DNA of 64,000 bases from Amycolatopsis balhimycina FH 1894 (GCF_000384295.1 NZ_KB913037.1:1841975-1905974); one strand, 5' to 3'. Counted from the stretch's first letter, positions 7,297 through 16,526 are shown. Made by a program: numbers and translations. The notes: generated by a model from the letters alone, not told the origin.

Positions 7297-9516
7297 GTGG
7301 TGGAACGGTTCGGCTCCGTGCTGCGCGGCCTGCGGGAGACCGCGCGGCTGACCCAGGAGCAACTGGCGGAAAAGGCGGGCCTGAGCACCAACGCGATCAG
7401 CGCGCTGGAGCGCGGGGAGCGCATGCGGCCGTATCCGCACACGGTCAACGCGCTCGCCGCGGCGCTGGGCCTGGATCCCGTCCAGCAAGAGGCGTTGCGC
7501 GCGCTCGTACCGCGGCGGGCCGCGAAGGCGCCGGCAGCGTCGGACGTGCCGGCCGCCTCCTCGGCGCCGGGATTGCCGGTGCCCCGCCAGCTGACCGCGG
7601 TGCCCGGCGACTTCACCGGCAGGATCGGCGACCTCGCCCGGCTGCGGAACCTGACGCAGAACCTCATCGCGATCGACGGGACGGCGGGCGTCGGGAAGAC
7701 CACGCTGGCGCTTGTCTGGGCACGCGAGCTGCGGGAGCGGTTCCCGGATGGCCAGCTGTACGCCAACTTGCGTGGCTACGATCCCGGCAAGCCCGCGGAC
7801 TCCGGCGACGTGCTGGACGGCTTCCTGCGCGCGCTGGACGTGCCCGCGGCGAAGATCCCGCCGAAGCGCGACGACCGGGCCGCGCTGTTCCGGTCGCTCA
7901 CCGACGGCAAGCGGATGCTGGTGCTGCTGGACAACGCGTCCAGCGCGGAGCAGGTCCGGCCGCTGTTGCCGGGCGCGCTGACCTGCTCGGTCATCGTCAC
8001 CAGCCGGACCGCGTTGACCGGGCTCGCCGCGGCGAAGGTGAGCGTGGACCTGCTGCCCCTCGACGAGGCCGTGGCGTTCCTGCGGGCGATCGTCGGCACT
8101 GAGCGGGCGGACGCCGAGCCCGAGGCCGTCGTGGAAATGGCGAGGCTGTGCGCGCGGCTGCCGCTGGCGTTGCGGCTGGCCGGTCAGCGGGCCGCCTCGC
8201 GGCCGCGGCTGCGGCTGGCCGAGGTGGCGGCGGAACTGGCCGGGCAGGCGTCGCGACTGACGCCGCTCAGCTCGAACGGGGACCGGTGCACGAATGTTCG
8301 AACCGTGTTTTCCTGGTCCTGTGACGCCCTTCCCGCCGCGCAGGCGAGGATGTTCCGACTGCTCGGCGTGCACCCCGGCCCGGACATCGGCACGCACGCC
8401 GCGGCCGCGCTGGCCGGCACCAGCCCCACGGCGGCGGCCGGCCTGCTCGACGGTCTCGTTGACGCGCATCTGATCGAGCACGTCGGCCGCGATCGCTTCG
8501 CGTCCCACGACCTCCTCAAGGCGTACGCGCGCGAGCAGGCGGCCACCGATCCCGAAGGACCCGCGGCGCGGCGCCGGCTCGTCGGGTTCTACCTGCACAC
8601 GGCCGCCGCGGCCGATCACCTCCTCCACCCCGGCCGTGGGCGTGCCCTCGTCGACGGAGCGGCCGGACCCGAGCACCCGCTCGTCTTCGACAGCTTCGAC
8701 GCCGCGCTGGCGTGGTGCGAAGCCGAGCGTCCGTGCCTGACGGCGATCGCCGAGCTTGCCGCGGAACTCGGGCTCGACGCCGCGTGGCAGCTGCCCAACA
8801 ACCTGTGGAGTTTCTACTTCATGCGTAAGCACTGGGCCGATGGCACCGCCGCACATCAGGTGGGTCTCGACGCGGCGCGGTCGGACGGCGCGCGAGCTCG
8901 GATGCTGAACGGGCTGGCCGTCGCATTCGCGGCCCAGCGACGTTTCGACGAGGCGATCGGTCACTTCCACCGGGCGGGTGAACTGTTCCGGGCGGCGGGG
9001 GATCGCTGGGGCGAGGGCAGCACGCTGGCGAATCTCGGCGACACCTACCTTGGGCTGGGCCGGTTCACGGAGTCGGCCGACCACTCAGCGCGGGCGTTGG
9101 CCGTCGTCCGTGAGTACAGCAACCCGTACATCGAGGGCGTCGCGCTCGGCAACCTTGGTGAGGCCTATCTGGGGCTGCACGCCTACGACACGGCGAGGGC
9201 GTACTTCCTGCGCGTGCTGAGCCTGTGCCGGGAGATCGACCATCGGCACGGCGAGGGTCTCACGCTGAGCCATCTCGGCGCGGCCTGCGCCGGACTGGGC
9301 CGTCACGGCGAGGCGCTCGGCAATCTCACGCGGGCACTGGAGCTCGGCCGCGAATCCGGTGACCGCCAAAGCGAAGCGGTCACGCTCGTGCGACTGGCCG
9401 ACGTCCACGACGCTCTCGGCAACACCGAAGCGGCCCGCGGCTTCCGGGAGAGCGCCGCCGGAATCTTCGAGACGCTCGGCGATCCACGGGCCGCGGAGCT
9501 GCGCATGCCGGCGTGA
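7297..9516 (+). CDS. XRE-HTH / NB-ARC / TPR transcriptional regulator
   Basis: A 739-residue STAND-class regulator. GTG 7297 follows GGGGGGAGG and starts directly at the HTH. Residues ~5-60 are an XRE helix-turn-helix (TQEQLAEKAGLSTNAISALERG). An NB-ARC ATPase follows, with Walker A GTAGVGKTTLA, Walker B LVLLDN, sensor VIVTSRTALTG and the LPLALRLAGQRAA motif. The last ~200 residues are TPR repeats (GEGSTLANLGDTYLGLGRF, then EGVALGNLGEAYLGLHAY). Such proteins sense a signal on the TPRs and use ATP binding to switch DNA binding. Divergent to two small secreted proteins, it may control or respond to them. It lacks the SARP-type bacterial transcriptional activation domain. Confidence 0.9.
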   Translation: MVERFGSVLRGLRETARLTQEQLAEKAGLSTNAISALERGERMRPYPHTVNALAAALGLDPVQQEALRALVPRRAAKAPAASDVPAASSAPGLPVPRQLTAVPGDFTGRIGDLARLRNLTQNLIAIDGTAGVGKTTLALVWARELRERFPDGQLYANLRGYDPGKPADSGDVLDGFLRALDVPAAKIPPKRDDRAALFRSLTDGKRMLVLLDNASSAEQVRPLLPGALTCSVIVTSRTALTGLAAAKVSVDLLPLDEAVAFLRAIVGTERADAEPEAVVEMARLCARLPLALRLAGQRAASRPRLRLAEVAAELAGQASRLTPLSSNGDRCTNVRTVFSWSCDALPAAQARMFRLLGVHPGPDIGTHAAAALAGTSPTAAAGLLDGLVDAHLIEHVGRDRFASHDLLKAYAREQAATDPEGPAARRRLVGFYLHTAAAADHLLHPGRGRALVDGAAGPEHPLVFDSFDAALAWCEAERPCLTAIAELAAELGLDAAWQLPNNLWSFYFMRKHWADGTAAHQVGLDAARSDGARARMLNGLAVAFAAQRRFDEAIGHFHRAGELFRAAGDRWGEGSTLANLGDTYLGLGRFTESADHSARALAVVREYSNPYIEGVALGNLGEAYLGLHAYDTARAYFLRVLSLCREIDHRHGEGLTLSHLGAACAGLGRHGEALGNLTRALELGRESGDRQSEAVTLVRLADVHDALGNTEAARGFRESAAGIFETLGDPRAAELRMPA

Positions 9517-9568
9517 GGCGTCGCCCCGACACAGTCCATAGAGGACTTGGGCGCAACGACGGGTCCGT

Positions 9569-10039
9569 TCAGCGCGAGCGCAGGGTGTTCTTGTAGAAGA
9601 CCGCGGAGTCTTCGTAGCCGAGGGCGAGATAGAAGTGTCCTGCTCGTCGACTGGCGAGAGCGAGATAGGCGGCGTCAATCGACCGCGCCCAGTCCTCGGC
9701 GTGTTCCATGAGCCGACGGCCGACGCCCGAGCGTCGGTGGCCGCGTTCGACCATCAGTTCCTCGACCCAGGCCACGGATCCGTTCGCGAAGAACGTTTGG
9801 TGGCTGTTGCCGAGGAGGTAGCCGATGATGTCGCCGTCGCCGGTCTCCGCGACGAGCACCAGCGTGTGGGCAGCGACCACCGCCTGTTGCCAAGCCGGGT
9901 CGAACGCCGTCCGCTCTGGGGTGAATGACGTGGCGAATTCTCGGACAAGGGGCCAGACACGCTCGGCGTCCTCAGGCTGGGCTGGACGAATCAGCTCGTG
10001 ATGTGCGGGCACCCGGTCAGCGTGCCAGTCGGTACTCAC
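9569..10039 (-). CDS. GNAT family N-acetyltransferase
   Basis: A 156-residue protein with the GNAT acetyl-CoA fold. Motif A is VEELMVERGHRRSGVGRRLM, including the R-x-x-G-x-G pyrophosphate loop. It is followed by an alpha helix (EDWARSIDAAYLALASRRAG) and a C-terminal FYLALGYEDSAVFYKN typical of this fold. It should transfer acetyl from acetyl-CoA to an amine; the substrate is not predictable. It is convergent with the NB-ARC regulator gene, and no partner gene is evident. Confidence 0.88.
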   Translation of the reverse strand: MSTDWHADRVPAHHELIRPAQPEDAERVWPLVREFATSFTPERTAFDPAWQQAVVAAHTLVLVAETGDGDIIGYLLGNSHQTFFANGSVAWVEELMVERGHRRSGVGRRLMEHAEDWARSIDAAYLALASRRAGHFYLALGYEDSAVFYKNTLRSR

Positions 10040-10150
10040 TTTTGGCGGCTGCGCCGCGCGCTGATCTTGCTGGTGCGGAAGACGTGAAGATCACCTCCCG
10101 GGCGGGGCCGAAATTCGTGACGACAAGACCGCCGGCCACAGTTGCGCGGG

Positions 10151-10699
10151 CTATTGCCTGGGCGTTGAACGGTCGGCCAGCTCAGAGCGCATCGCGGACA
10201 TGAGGCGAACCCGGATGTCCCGCAAGATAGGAAAATCGTTGACGAGTGCGGCGGCTGCGGCCTGGGTGGCTTGTTCGGGAGGCGCTGCCGGCAGGTAGTC
10301 GGTGGACCTGCCCAGTGCGGCCGTCAGCCGCAGCAGCTCGTCTTCGGTCTCGTCAACCAGGTCGCAGACCTCGGCGCCACAGAGCAGCGCGGCTTCGTAG
10401 AGCGCCGAGTGGAAGGCCCGCTCCGCTCGGCGCAGCTCGTCGTCGGAAACCGCTGCCAGGTCGGGCTCGGTGTACTGACGGGCGACCCGACGCAACAGAT
10501 GGGCCCAGTCGTTGGCGGTGACATGGATGTCGCGGAAGAGTGCTCGCTTGTCAGCGGTCCACCGGGTGAGCTCGGTGTACTCGCGCTGCGCCACCTCCCT
10601 GCGAAGCTGACCTCGCAGCGTCAACCACGTGGCGACGGTGCTCGCGCTCGCCCCCAGAGCTGCACCGAGCACCCCGAACAGTGCCGAACCATCAGCCAT
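10151..10699 (-). CDS. Hypothetical single-pass membrane protein
   Basis: A 182-residue protein. ATG 10699 (MADGSALFGVLGAALGASAS) is preferred over the longer frame to 10915 because it begins immediately before a hydrophobic segment (residues ~5-24). After LTLRGQL the rest is helical and charged, cytoplasmic or periplasmic, with EYTELTRWTADKRALFRD and several Leu/Ala-rich helices. Similar short actinobacterial proteins with one N-terminal helix are common and uncharacterised. No enzymatic motif is seen. Confidence 0.6.
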   Translation of the reverse strand: MADGSALFGVLGAALGASASTVATWLTLRGQLRREVAQREYTELTRWTADKRALFRDIHVTANDWAHLLRRVARQYTEPDLAAVSDDELRRAERAFHSALYEAALLCGAEVCDLVDETEDELLRLTAALGRSTDYLPAAPPEQATQAAAAALVNDFPILRDIRVRLMSAMRSELADRSTPRQ

Positions 10700-10969
10700 G
10701 GGCAGATGATGACAGGCCAGGCCGGCGTTCGGTGGCGAAGGGGGCCGAACAACGGGTCGCGTCAAACCGCCGATCACTCTGGGGTTCACTCTGGACGCCC
10801 CCATCGGCCCTGAGCCGGCGATGATGCGACGCGGGCATCTTCGACCAGCCCGACCCCCCTCGACATCGACGGCAGCTCCCGCGGCCACCTCGCCTTCGGC
10901 TACGGCGTCCACCAATGCATCGGGCAGTCACTCGTGTGGAACTGCCAAAGCCGGCAATACCCGGCTCAT

Positions 10970-11016
10970 GAAGATCGTCCGCTGACCTGCGAAAACAGGT
11001 TCGGCGGGCGATCTTC
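10970..11016 (-). terminator. Two-tier hairpin downstream of the DUF1963-like gene
   Basis: GAAGATCGTCCGC pairs with GCGGGCGATCTTC (one G-U/G-T mismatch), and inside it ACCTG pairs with CAGGT around a cgaaaa loop. The total span is 47 nt, 30 nt past the end of the minus-strand gene at 11047. It fits a strong factor-independent terminator without an obvious U-tract, as is common in actinomycetes. Confidence 0.6.
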
Positions 11017-11046
11017 GTTTCTGTCCATTGTGGACGACCGGATGCC

Positions 11047-11907
11047 TTAGTCGATGTGCAGTTTGAAGGCGTGGGTGACGTCGTTCGGACAGGCGAAGAT
11101 GTTCAAGGCGCCCTGCCGGCCGAATTCCCACCCGACGGGGTCCAGCTGGTCTTGCTCGCAGGAGCACAGCTCGTCCTTGTGCTCGTAGGTGTGCAGCGAG
11201 AGTAGAAGACGAAGCCCGGCGCCGCAGTCCTGGCAGTCGAGTTTCGACGGACTGCTCTGCCACCAGAAAGCCCAGCCACCGACCTTGCTGCCCTGGCCGA
11301 CCGGAGGCCAGTCCTCGTAGTCGTCGTCGACGAACCCACCCGGCTGCACAAAGGACAAGGTCAGCTTGATCTCGTCCGGGAGCTCGTCGAGCACCGGATA
11401 TTCGACGACCTGACAGGGAGCGAACACACACGGACGGGGCACGAATTCGCCGCCGACGCTCGCCGGCTGCGGCGGTTGCCCGACCACCTCGGTCACCTCG
11501 GCGGACGCGCGCCAGACAAGGTGGGCCGCCGGACCGTAGTAGTAGTCCGAACCGCTGCCCTCGTGCTCGTTGGGGCAAAGCAGCACCTGCAGCAGGTCGG
11601 TGCCCTCGGGAAAGGGCAGACCGGGGAAGTCGCGGCGGAAAAGCTGGACCGCGCCGACCAGCGCGATCGACCCTTCGACCTCGTGCTCGGCTGTCCAGCC
11701 CTCCTGGGGTCTTCCGCTGGACGTGGGCATTCGTCCGTCGCAATGCGGCCACGGCTCGTCGGCGGGCCACCACAGTGGACCTCCGATGTGGCTGTCGCGA
11801 CCGGTGGGCGCGCCGGGTCGCGGGTGCAGGCGCGTGGCGGTACGAGCGAGTTCCGCGATACCGGGGATCTCGCGGCCGTTGTCGGTAGGAGCTGCGGTGG
11901 AAGTCAC
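11047..11907 (-). CDS. DUF1963-like protein (YwqG type)
   Basis: A 286-residue protein. GTG 11907 (VTSTAAPTDNGREIPGIAEL) begins where similarity to the family would begin; the frame is open to 11973. Features are HIGGPLWWPADEPWPHC near residue 40, then VGAVQLFRRDFPGLPFPEGTDLLQVLLCP, both typical of DUF1963/YwqG proteins. The C-terminal part has paired cysteines (LDCQDCGAG, LCSCEQD, FACPND) that could bind a metal, and ends GALNIFACPNDVTHAFKLHI. The family's biochemical role is unknown. A terminator-like hairpin follows. Confidence 0.72.
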   Translation of the reverse strand: MTSTAAPTDNGREIPGIAELARTATRLHPRPGAPTGRDSHIGGPLWWPADEPWPHCDGRMPTSSGRPQEGWTAEHEVEGSIALVGAVQLFRRDFPGLPFPEGTDLLQVLLCPNEHEGSGSDYYYGPAAHLVWRASAEVTEVVGQPPQPASVGGEFVPRPCVFAPCQVVEYPVLDELPDEIKLTLSFVQPGGFVDDDYEDWPPVGQGSKVGGWAFWWQSSPSKLDCQDCGAGLRLLLSLHTYEHKDELCSCEQDQLDPVGWEFGRQGALNIFACPNDVTHAFKLHID

Positions 11908-12105
11908 GGTCGCGGACCCTACCGGCGACCACCGACAATCTGGGGCCCTTGCGGAGAGACCGACGCCGATCAATGGAGTGCCGGTTCACAAGAGCCGCCG
12001 AAGGGCCGGCCAACCCACGACGTCACTAATCCAAGGTGCTGCCGTCCTCGCCCTATCGCGCTCAGGCGGAGGTCAGCTCGTGCTTCTCGGATACGCATTC
12101 GGACC

Positions 12106-12294
12106 GTGCTCGCGCCGCCCACCGTCGATCCCGCCGGCGGCGTCCTGCTGTGGTCCAACCTCGTCGGCTTGCTACGCCCGAGCCGGCGACGCCGGTTCAC
12201 CGGCCAGCCGCACCTCGGCTGGGAGTACCGGTTCTCCGAGCACGGCGTGAGCCTGCGCCGGTGGGTTCCCGGCACGATCCCGGCGGCGGCACAG
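12106..12294 (+). pseudogene. Remnant of a conjugation-type ATP-binding protein N-terminus
   Basis: In this frame the translation VDPAGGVLLWSNLVGLLRPS, then FTGQPHLGWEYRFSEHG and RRWVPGTIP, resembles the N-terminal region of ATP-binding proteins of actinomycete conjugative elements (HPxLGWE and WVPGxxP motifs). After ~60 residues the resemblance stops and no P-loop follows. The next recognisable piece, 90 bp on, is the end of an unrelated TetR gene. I read it as a remnant left by deletion. The identification rests on memory of the motif and should be treated as tentative. Confidence 0.45.
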
Positions 12295-12383
12295 CGCGAG
12301 CAGGTTTGCCCGTCCCGTGGGCGGCTACTGTCGCTGGAGTCCCAGCAGCAGCCGTGCGTACTGTTCGCGGTCGAGTTCGGTAA

Positions 12384-12671
12384 CGCGCACATCGACTGGC
12401 CGCGCTCGCCGTGGCGACCCCCGCCCTCGCGACGCTCCACCAGGAAAAGCAGGCGAGGTTCCAGGCCCTGATCGCACCCGAGCTCGCACGACGGCTGGGA
12501 GCGGACCCGGACAACTCGACCGATCCGCGACCACGGGCCCTCATTGCGAGCGCCCTGGGTTGCCTGGAAGCCGCCGTTGCGGCTTGGATTGCCGGCAAGG
12601 GAACGCAACAACTGGGCCGGCTACTCGACCGGGCGATGAACTCGATCAGCCTTGACTTGCCTGAGCAGTAG
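12384..12671 (+). pseudogene. C-terminal remnant of a TetR-family regulator
   Basis: About 95 codons encode RLAALAVATPALATLHQEKQ, then ALIAPELARRLGADP, ALGCLEAAVAAWIAGKG and LLDRAMNSI, the ligand-binding end of a TetR/AcrR regulator (MftR-type C-terminus). An in-frame TAA at 12381 directly precedes it and no helix-turn-helix is encoded upstream, so the DNA-binding half is gone. A GTG at 12411 could start a short product but lacks a ribosome-binding site. Confidence 0.65.
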
Positions 12672-13046
12672 CAAGAATGCCAACAGCCCGGCAGCGGACC
12701 TGACGCGGCCGGAGCAGGCGAGTAAGTTTCACGCCAATGCGGGGACCGACCTGCGCCGGCCGGATCTTCCGGCGGCTGCTGCTTGACTGGGGTGCCAACC
12801 GGTGGCTACGTTCCGGTCGAACCGGTTCGACCGAGGTCAGCCCCGCTCGGTACGCCGATGTCGAACCATGTGTCTCGCAGTCGGCGGGATCGCGATCAGG
12901 GTCCGCGGGTGAGTGGCAAGCGCTTTCATCCCGCCGCGCTGCCCGCCCCGGTCGGCCGCAGGTGAACACATGTGCCGCCGAAGGTTCCGCGCCACACCCC
13001 GCGTACGCAGTCAGTCCTCACCCGCCCGCCTGGCCGTGGAGACACC
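12672..13046. other. Gene-free stretch upstream of GH2, with a LacI-like palindrome
   Basis: There is no convincing coding frame here. At 12918-12925 the sequence AAGCGCTT lies inside GGCAAGCGCTTTCA, the pattern of LacI/GalR-family operators (core CGCT between A/T-flanked arms). It is about 120 bp before the secreted GH2 start, so it could be its catabolic control site. Low confidence as a functional operator. Confidence 0.35.
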
Positions 13047-15830
13047 GTGAAGAGATGCGCTTTCGTCCTCAGCGTTGTGCTGGTGAGTATCGCCGGGCTG
13101 GTGGTGCCGTCGGCGGCGGCCCATACCGGCACCGCGGCGTCGATCAGCCGGCCGGCCGAAGCCGGCTCCCGGCAGAAGATCAGCTTCAACCGGGGGTGGA
13201 GGTTCGTCCGTTCCGACGTGGCGGGAGCCCAGAACCCCGGTTTCGACGACTCGAAGTGGGGGCCGGTGGCCCTGCCCCACGACTTCGACGCTCCCTACGA
13301 CGTGGGTGGCGCCACGGGCGGGCAGTCCTTCTCCGTGGGTCTGGGCTGGTACCGCAAGCACTTCACGGTTCCCACGTCCTGGAGCGGCCAGCGCGTGGAA
13401 CTGGAATTCGAGGGAGCGTTCTCGGTCACCGACGTGTGGGTCAACGGCACCACGATCGGCACGCACCGCGGCGGGTACACCGGGTTCGTCTTCGACATCA
13501 CCAACGCCGTCCGGACCGGTGACAACGTGATCGCGGTGCGCGTGGACAACCGGTGGCGGCCCGATCTCGCCCCGCGGACCGGTGACCACCAGTTCAGCGG
13601 GGGCATCTACCGGGACGTCTTCCTGAACATCACGAACAACGTCCACGTCGCCTGGTACGGCACGTTCGTCACAACCCCCGCGCTCACCAATCCGAGCTGG
13701 GACACGAGCAATCCCGCGTACTACCGGAACATCGACCTGTCGCAGTACCCGAGCGAGAGTGACCTGCGCGCGAACCTCGCGGCCCGCCGTTCGAACGTGC
13801 GAGTGCAGACGGAGGTACACAACGACAGCTCCGCGGCGGTCGACGTCTACGCCCGGCAGGAGATACGCAAGCAGGGATCGGACACCGTCCTGGCCACGTT
13901 CAGCTCCCCCGCGCAGACGATCGGCGCGGCGAGCACGAGCACTCTCGACGCGCTCAGCGGATCCCCCTCCGACACCGCGAACATGGTGCAGGGGTTGGAC
14001 CTCTGGGCCCCGGACAACCCCGCGCTGTACACGGCGACCACGACCCTCGTGGTCGGCGGGAACGTCGTCGACGCCTACACCACGACGTTCGGCTTCCGCA
14101 GCGCCCAGTGGAAGGTGGACGGCTTCTCCCTCAACGGCGTCAGGACCCTCCTTGTCGGGGCCGACGTCCACCAGGACCACGGTGGTTGGAGCAACGCCGT
14201 CACCGACTCGGGTTTCGAGCGCGACGTGCGGTACATCCGCGAAGCCGGCATGAACTTCATCCGCGGCTCGCACTACCCCCACGACCCGTCCTTCGCCGAC
14301 GCCACGGACAAGCTCGGCGTCATGTTCTGGTCGGAAGCCCCCTTCTGGGCAACCGCGACGGCCGGCCGGGAGCCCACTCCGACCGGCACCGCCAACGACT
14401 ACCAGGCCGACGGCTACCCGCAGAAGGCCGCCGATCAGGCAGGCTTCGAACAGAGCGCCATGGACGCCCTGCGCGACATGATCAGGGTCAACCGCAACCA
14501 CCCCTCGATCATCAACTGGTCCATGGGCAACGAGGTGTTCTTCACCTCCTCCGCCACGCTCGGCAAGGCCAAGGCGCTGGCGAGCAAGCTCCGCGACTAC
14601 TCCCACCAGCTCGACCCGACCCGCAAGGCGGCGCTGGGTGGCGTGCAACGCAACTCGCTCGACCAGCTCTCGGTGTGCGATGTCGCCGGCTACAACGGAG
14701 ACGGCGGAAAGATGACCAACACGTGGATGCCGAACATGGTCTCCGAGTACGGGTCGTACACCTCCGACCGGCCCGGCACCTACGATCCCACCTACGGTGA
14801 CGTCAAGGACCCGAGCGACGGAACCAGGTTCAGGCTCACCACCGGCAGCGCCGGGCTGGCCATCTGGGCCGGCTTCGACCACGGCACGATCATGGACCCG
14901 AGCTTCGCACGCATGGGCATGATCGACTACTACCGGCTACCCAAGAACCAGTGGTACTGGTACCGGGCCAACAAGGCGAAGTGGTCGGGCACCACGAACA
15001 TCGCCGACCCCGCACCGGTGGCCCGCGAACAGTCCACACGGGCCACCGCGACCGCGATGACGCTGGAGACCGGCAGGTACTCCTCGGCAACGATCACCGA
15101 CGACGGCACCACCGACACCCAGCTGGTGGTGACGATGCGCAACGCCTCCGGTATGTGGGTCAACGACACCCGCACCGTGACCTTGACCGTCACCAGCGGT
15201 CCGGGCGTGTTCCCCGGCGGCAAGTCCTCCACCTTCACCCCCGGCACCCAGGCGTTCGACGGGAAGGCAGCCATCGAGTTCCGCTCCTACTACGCCGGCA
15301 CGACGACCGTCACGGCCAAGTCGGCGGGCCTGCCCGACGCCACCATCACCATCACGACCATCGACACCGTCGGCGCGGTCGGCGAACCTGAACCCGCCGG
15401 CTTCGGCAACTCGGCCCTCTGGCAGCAGCCGCCCACCGGGACCGGCTCGCAGCTGGTCGGCGGTCAGTCCGGCCGGTGCGTGGAGGTGCCGAACTCGGGC
15501 ACCGCGAACGGGACGCAGGTGCAGTTGGGGGACTGCGCCGGCGGCAGCAACCAGCGCTGGAGCTACACCACCGGCAAGCAACTGCAGGTGTACGGCAACA
15601 AGTGCCTGGACGCCAATGGCCAAGCCACCGGCAACGGCACCCAGGTGATCATCTGGGACTGCCACGGTCAGTCCAACCAGCAATGGAACCTCACCCCGGA
15701 CGGCACCATCACCGGCGCCCAGTCCGGACTGTGCCTGGACGCCAACGGCGCCGCGACCGCGAACGGCACGAAAATCATCCTCTGGTCGTGCAACGGCGGC
15801 CCGAACCAGCAATGGAGCCTCCGCACCTGA
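13047..15830 (+). CDS. Secreted glycoside hydrolase family 2 with ricin-type lectin domain
   Basis: A 927-residue secreted enzyme. GTG 13047 follows GGAGACACC and begins a Sec signal peptide (VKRCAFVLSVVLVSIAGLVV, then PSAAAH). Residues ~45-200 are the GH2 sugar-binding domain (FNRGWRFVRSD), then an Ig-like domain and the catalytic TIM barrel with acid/base Glu in NWSMGNEVFF and nucleophile Glu in MVSEYGSYTSD. An Ig-like module follows, and the last ~130 residues form a beta-trefoil CBM13 with repeated CxD-type and QRW/QQW motifs (NQRWSY, NQQWNL, NQQWSL). It is likely an exo-acting beta-galactosidase or related enzyme held on polysaccharide by the lectin; the exact substrate is not clear. Confidence 0.9.
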   Translation: MKRCAFVLSVVLVSIAGLVVPSAAAHTGTAASISRPAEAGSRQKISFNRGWRFVRSDVAGAQNPGFDDSKWGPVALPHDFDAPYDVGGATGGQSFSVGLGWYRKHFTVPTSWSGQRVELEFEGAFSVTDVWVNGTTIGTHRGGYTGFVFDITNAVRTGDNVIAVRVDNRWRPDLAPRTGDHQFSGGIYRDVFLNITNNVHVAWYGTFVTTPALTNPSWDTSNPAYYRNIDLSQYPSESDLRANLAARRSNVRVQTEVHNDSSAAVDVYARQEIRKQGSDTVLATFSSPAQTIGAASTSTLDALSGSPSDTANMVQGLDLWAPDNPALYTATTTLVVGGNVVDAYTTTFGFRSAQWKVDGFSLNGVRTLLVGADVHQDHGGWSNAVTDSGFERDVRYIREAGMNFIRGSHYPHDPSFADATDKLGVMFWSEAPFWATATAGREPTPTGTANDYQADGYPQKAADQAGFEQSAMDALRDMIRVNRNHPSIINWSMGNEVFFTSSATLGKAKALASKLRDYSHQLDPTRKAALGGVQRNSLDQLSVCDVAGYNGDGGKMTNTWMPNMVSEYGSYTSDRPGTYDPTYGDVKDPSDGTRFRLTTGSAGLAIWAGFDHGTIMDPSFARMGMIDYYRLPKNQWYWYRANKAKWSGTTNIADPAPVAREQSTRATATAMTLETGRYSSATITDDGTTDTQLVVTMRNASGMWVNDTRTVTLTVTSGPGVFPGGKSSTFTPGTQAFDGKAAIEFRSYYAGTTTVTAKSAGLPDATITITTIDTVGAVGEPEPAGFGNSALWQQPPTGTGSQLVGGQSGRCVEVPNSGTANGTQVQLGDCAGGSNQRWSYTTGKQLQVYGNKCLDANGQATGNGTQVIIWDCHGQSNQQWNLTPDGTITGAQSGLCLDANGAATANGTKIILWSCNGGPNQQWSLRT

Positions 15831-15843
15831 CCCGACGGCGGCC

Positions 15844-15857
15844 AAGCCGTACGGCTT
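15844..15857. terminator. Palindrome between convergent genes
   Basis: AAGCCGTACGGCTT is a perfect 14-bp palindrome between the end of the GH2 gene and the end of the minus-strand beta-propeller gene. A bidirectional terminator is the simplest interpretation. Confidence 0.4.
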
Positions 15858-15909
15858 CCCCGTACCGGGTAGCCCTCGGCGAAACCGCCGCCGAAGCGGG
15901 CGCGGAGGA

Positions 15910-16526
15910 TCAGCCGAGGTCGCGCAGGTACACGTTGGGGATCCACATGTCGGTGCCGGTCGCGAAGTTGGTGGCGACGGACTGGAACGCGACGTGCTTG
16001 CCATCGGCCGAGATCGACGGCGTCGCGGAGTTTCCGTTGCCCTCCGTGCCGTTCCCGGCGACGCTGGCCCGGGTCGTGGTCGCGGTGTCACGGTCGCGGA
16101 CGAACACGTCCCGGAACAGGTTGGTGTCGCCCGGAACCAGGTTCGCCGAGTCCGACACGAACGCGACGTAACGGCCATCGGCCGAAATGGACGGTGCCCA
16201 GCTGGCGCCGTTCCCCTCGGCACCGTTGCGGTCGACACTGACGCGGGTGGTCACCCCGGCCACCCGGTCCCGCACGAACACGTCGTCGACCCCGTTGGTG
16301 TCGCCGGCGACGAGGTTCCGGGCAAGGCCACATACCGTCCGTCGGCGGACACCGACGGCTCCCCGCTCGCCCCGGCGCCCGGCTTTCCGTCGACGGTGAC
16401 GCTGATCAACGTGGTGGAGGCCACGGTGGCGGCGCCCGCAGTACCACCCGGTACCAGCGCCGCGATGGTCGCCGCGCACAGGGCGAGCCCGGCTGTGCCG
16501 CGGCCGGTTCTGTGACTTCTCATCAT
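15910..16526 (-). pseudogene. Secreted beta-propeller (TolB/PD40-like) gene with a frameshift
   Basis: ATG 16526 (MMRSHRTGRGTAGLALCAAT) starts a signal peptide and the first repeat EPSVSADGRYVA. At about 16325 the frame shifts, and the rest (NLVAGDTNGVDDVFVRDR, then SISADGRYVAFVSDSANLV, then SISADGKHVAFQS) continues in another frame to 15910. Against the two later repeats, the break point lacks about four residues plus one base, a ~13-nt deletion, so this is unlikely to be a simple base-calling error. Each repeat has the SxDGRYVAF strand of TolB/WD40-like propellers. It lies 23 nt behind the secreted lectin gene and probably shares its transcript. Confidence 0.7.

Noticed and set aside
7237..9084. 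Long minus-strand frame opposite the NB-ARC gene
   Set aside because: Antisense shadow with no recognisable domain; the NB-ARC protein has all family motifs.
10928..12013. Longer minus-strand frame over the DUF1963-like gene
   Set aside because: It is Arg-rich in a different frame, while the 11047-11907 frame has conserved family motifs.
16312..16330. Programmed frameshift in the propeller gene
   Set aside because: There is no slippery heptamer, and comparison with the next repeats shows missing codons, which points to deletion.
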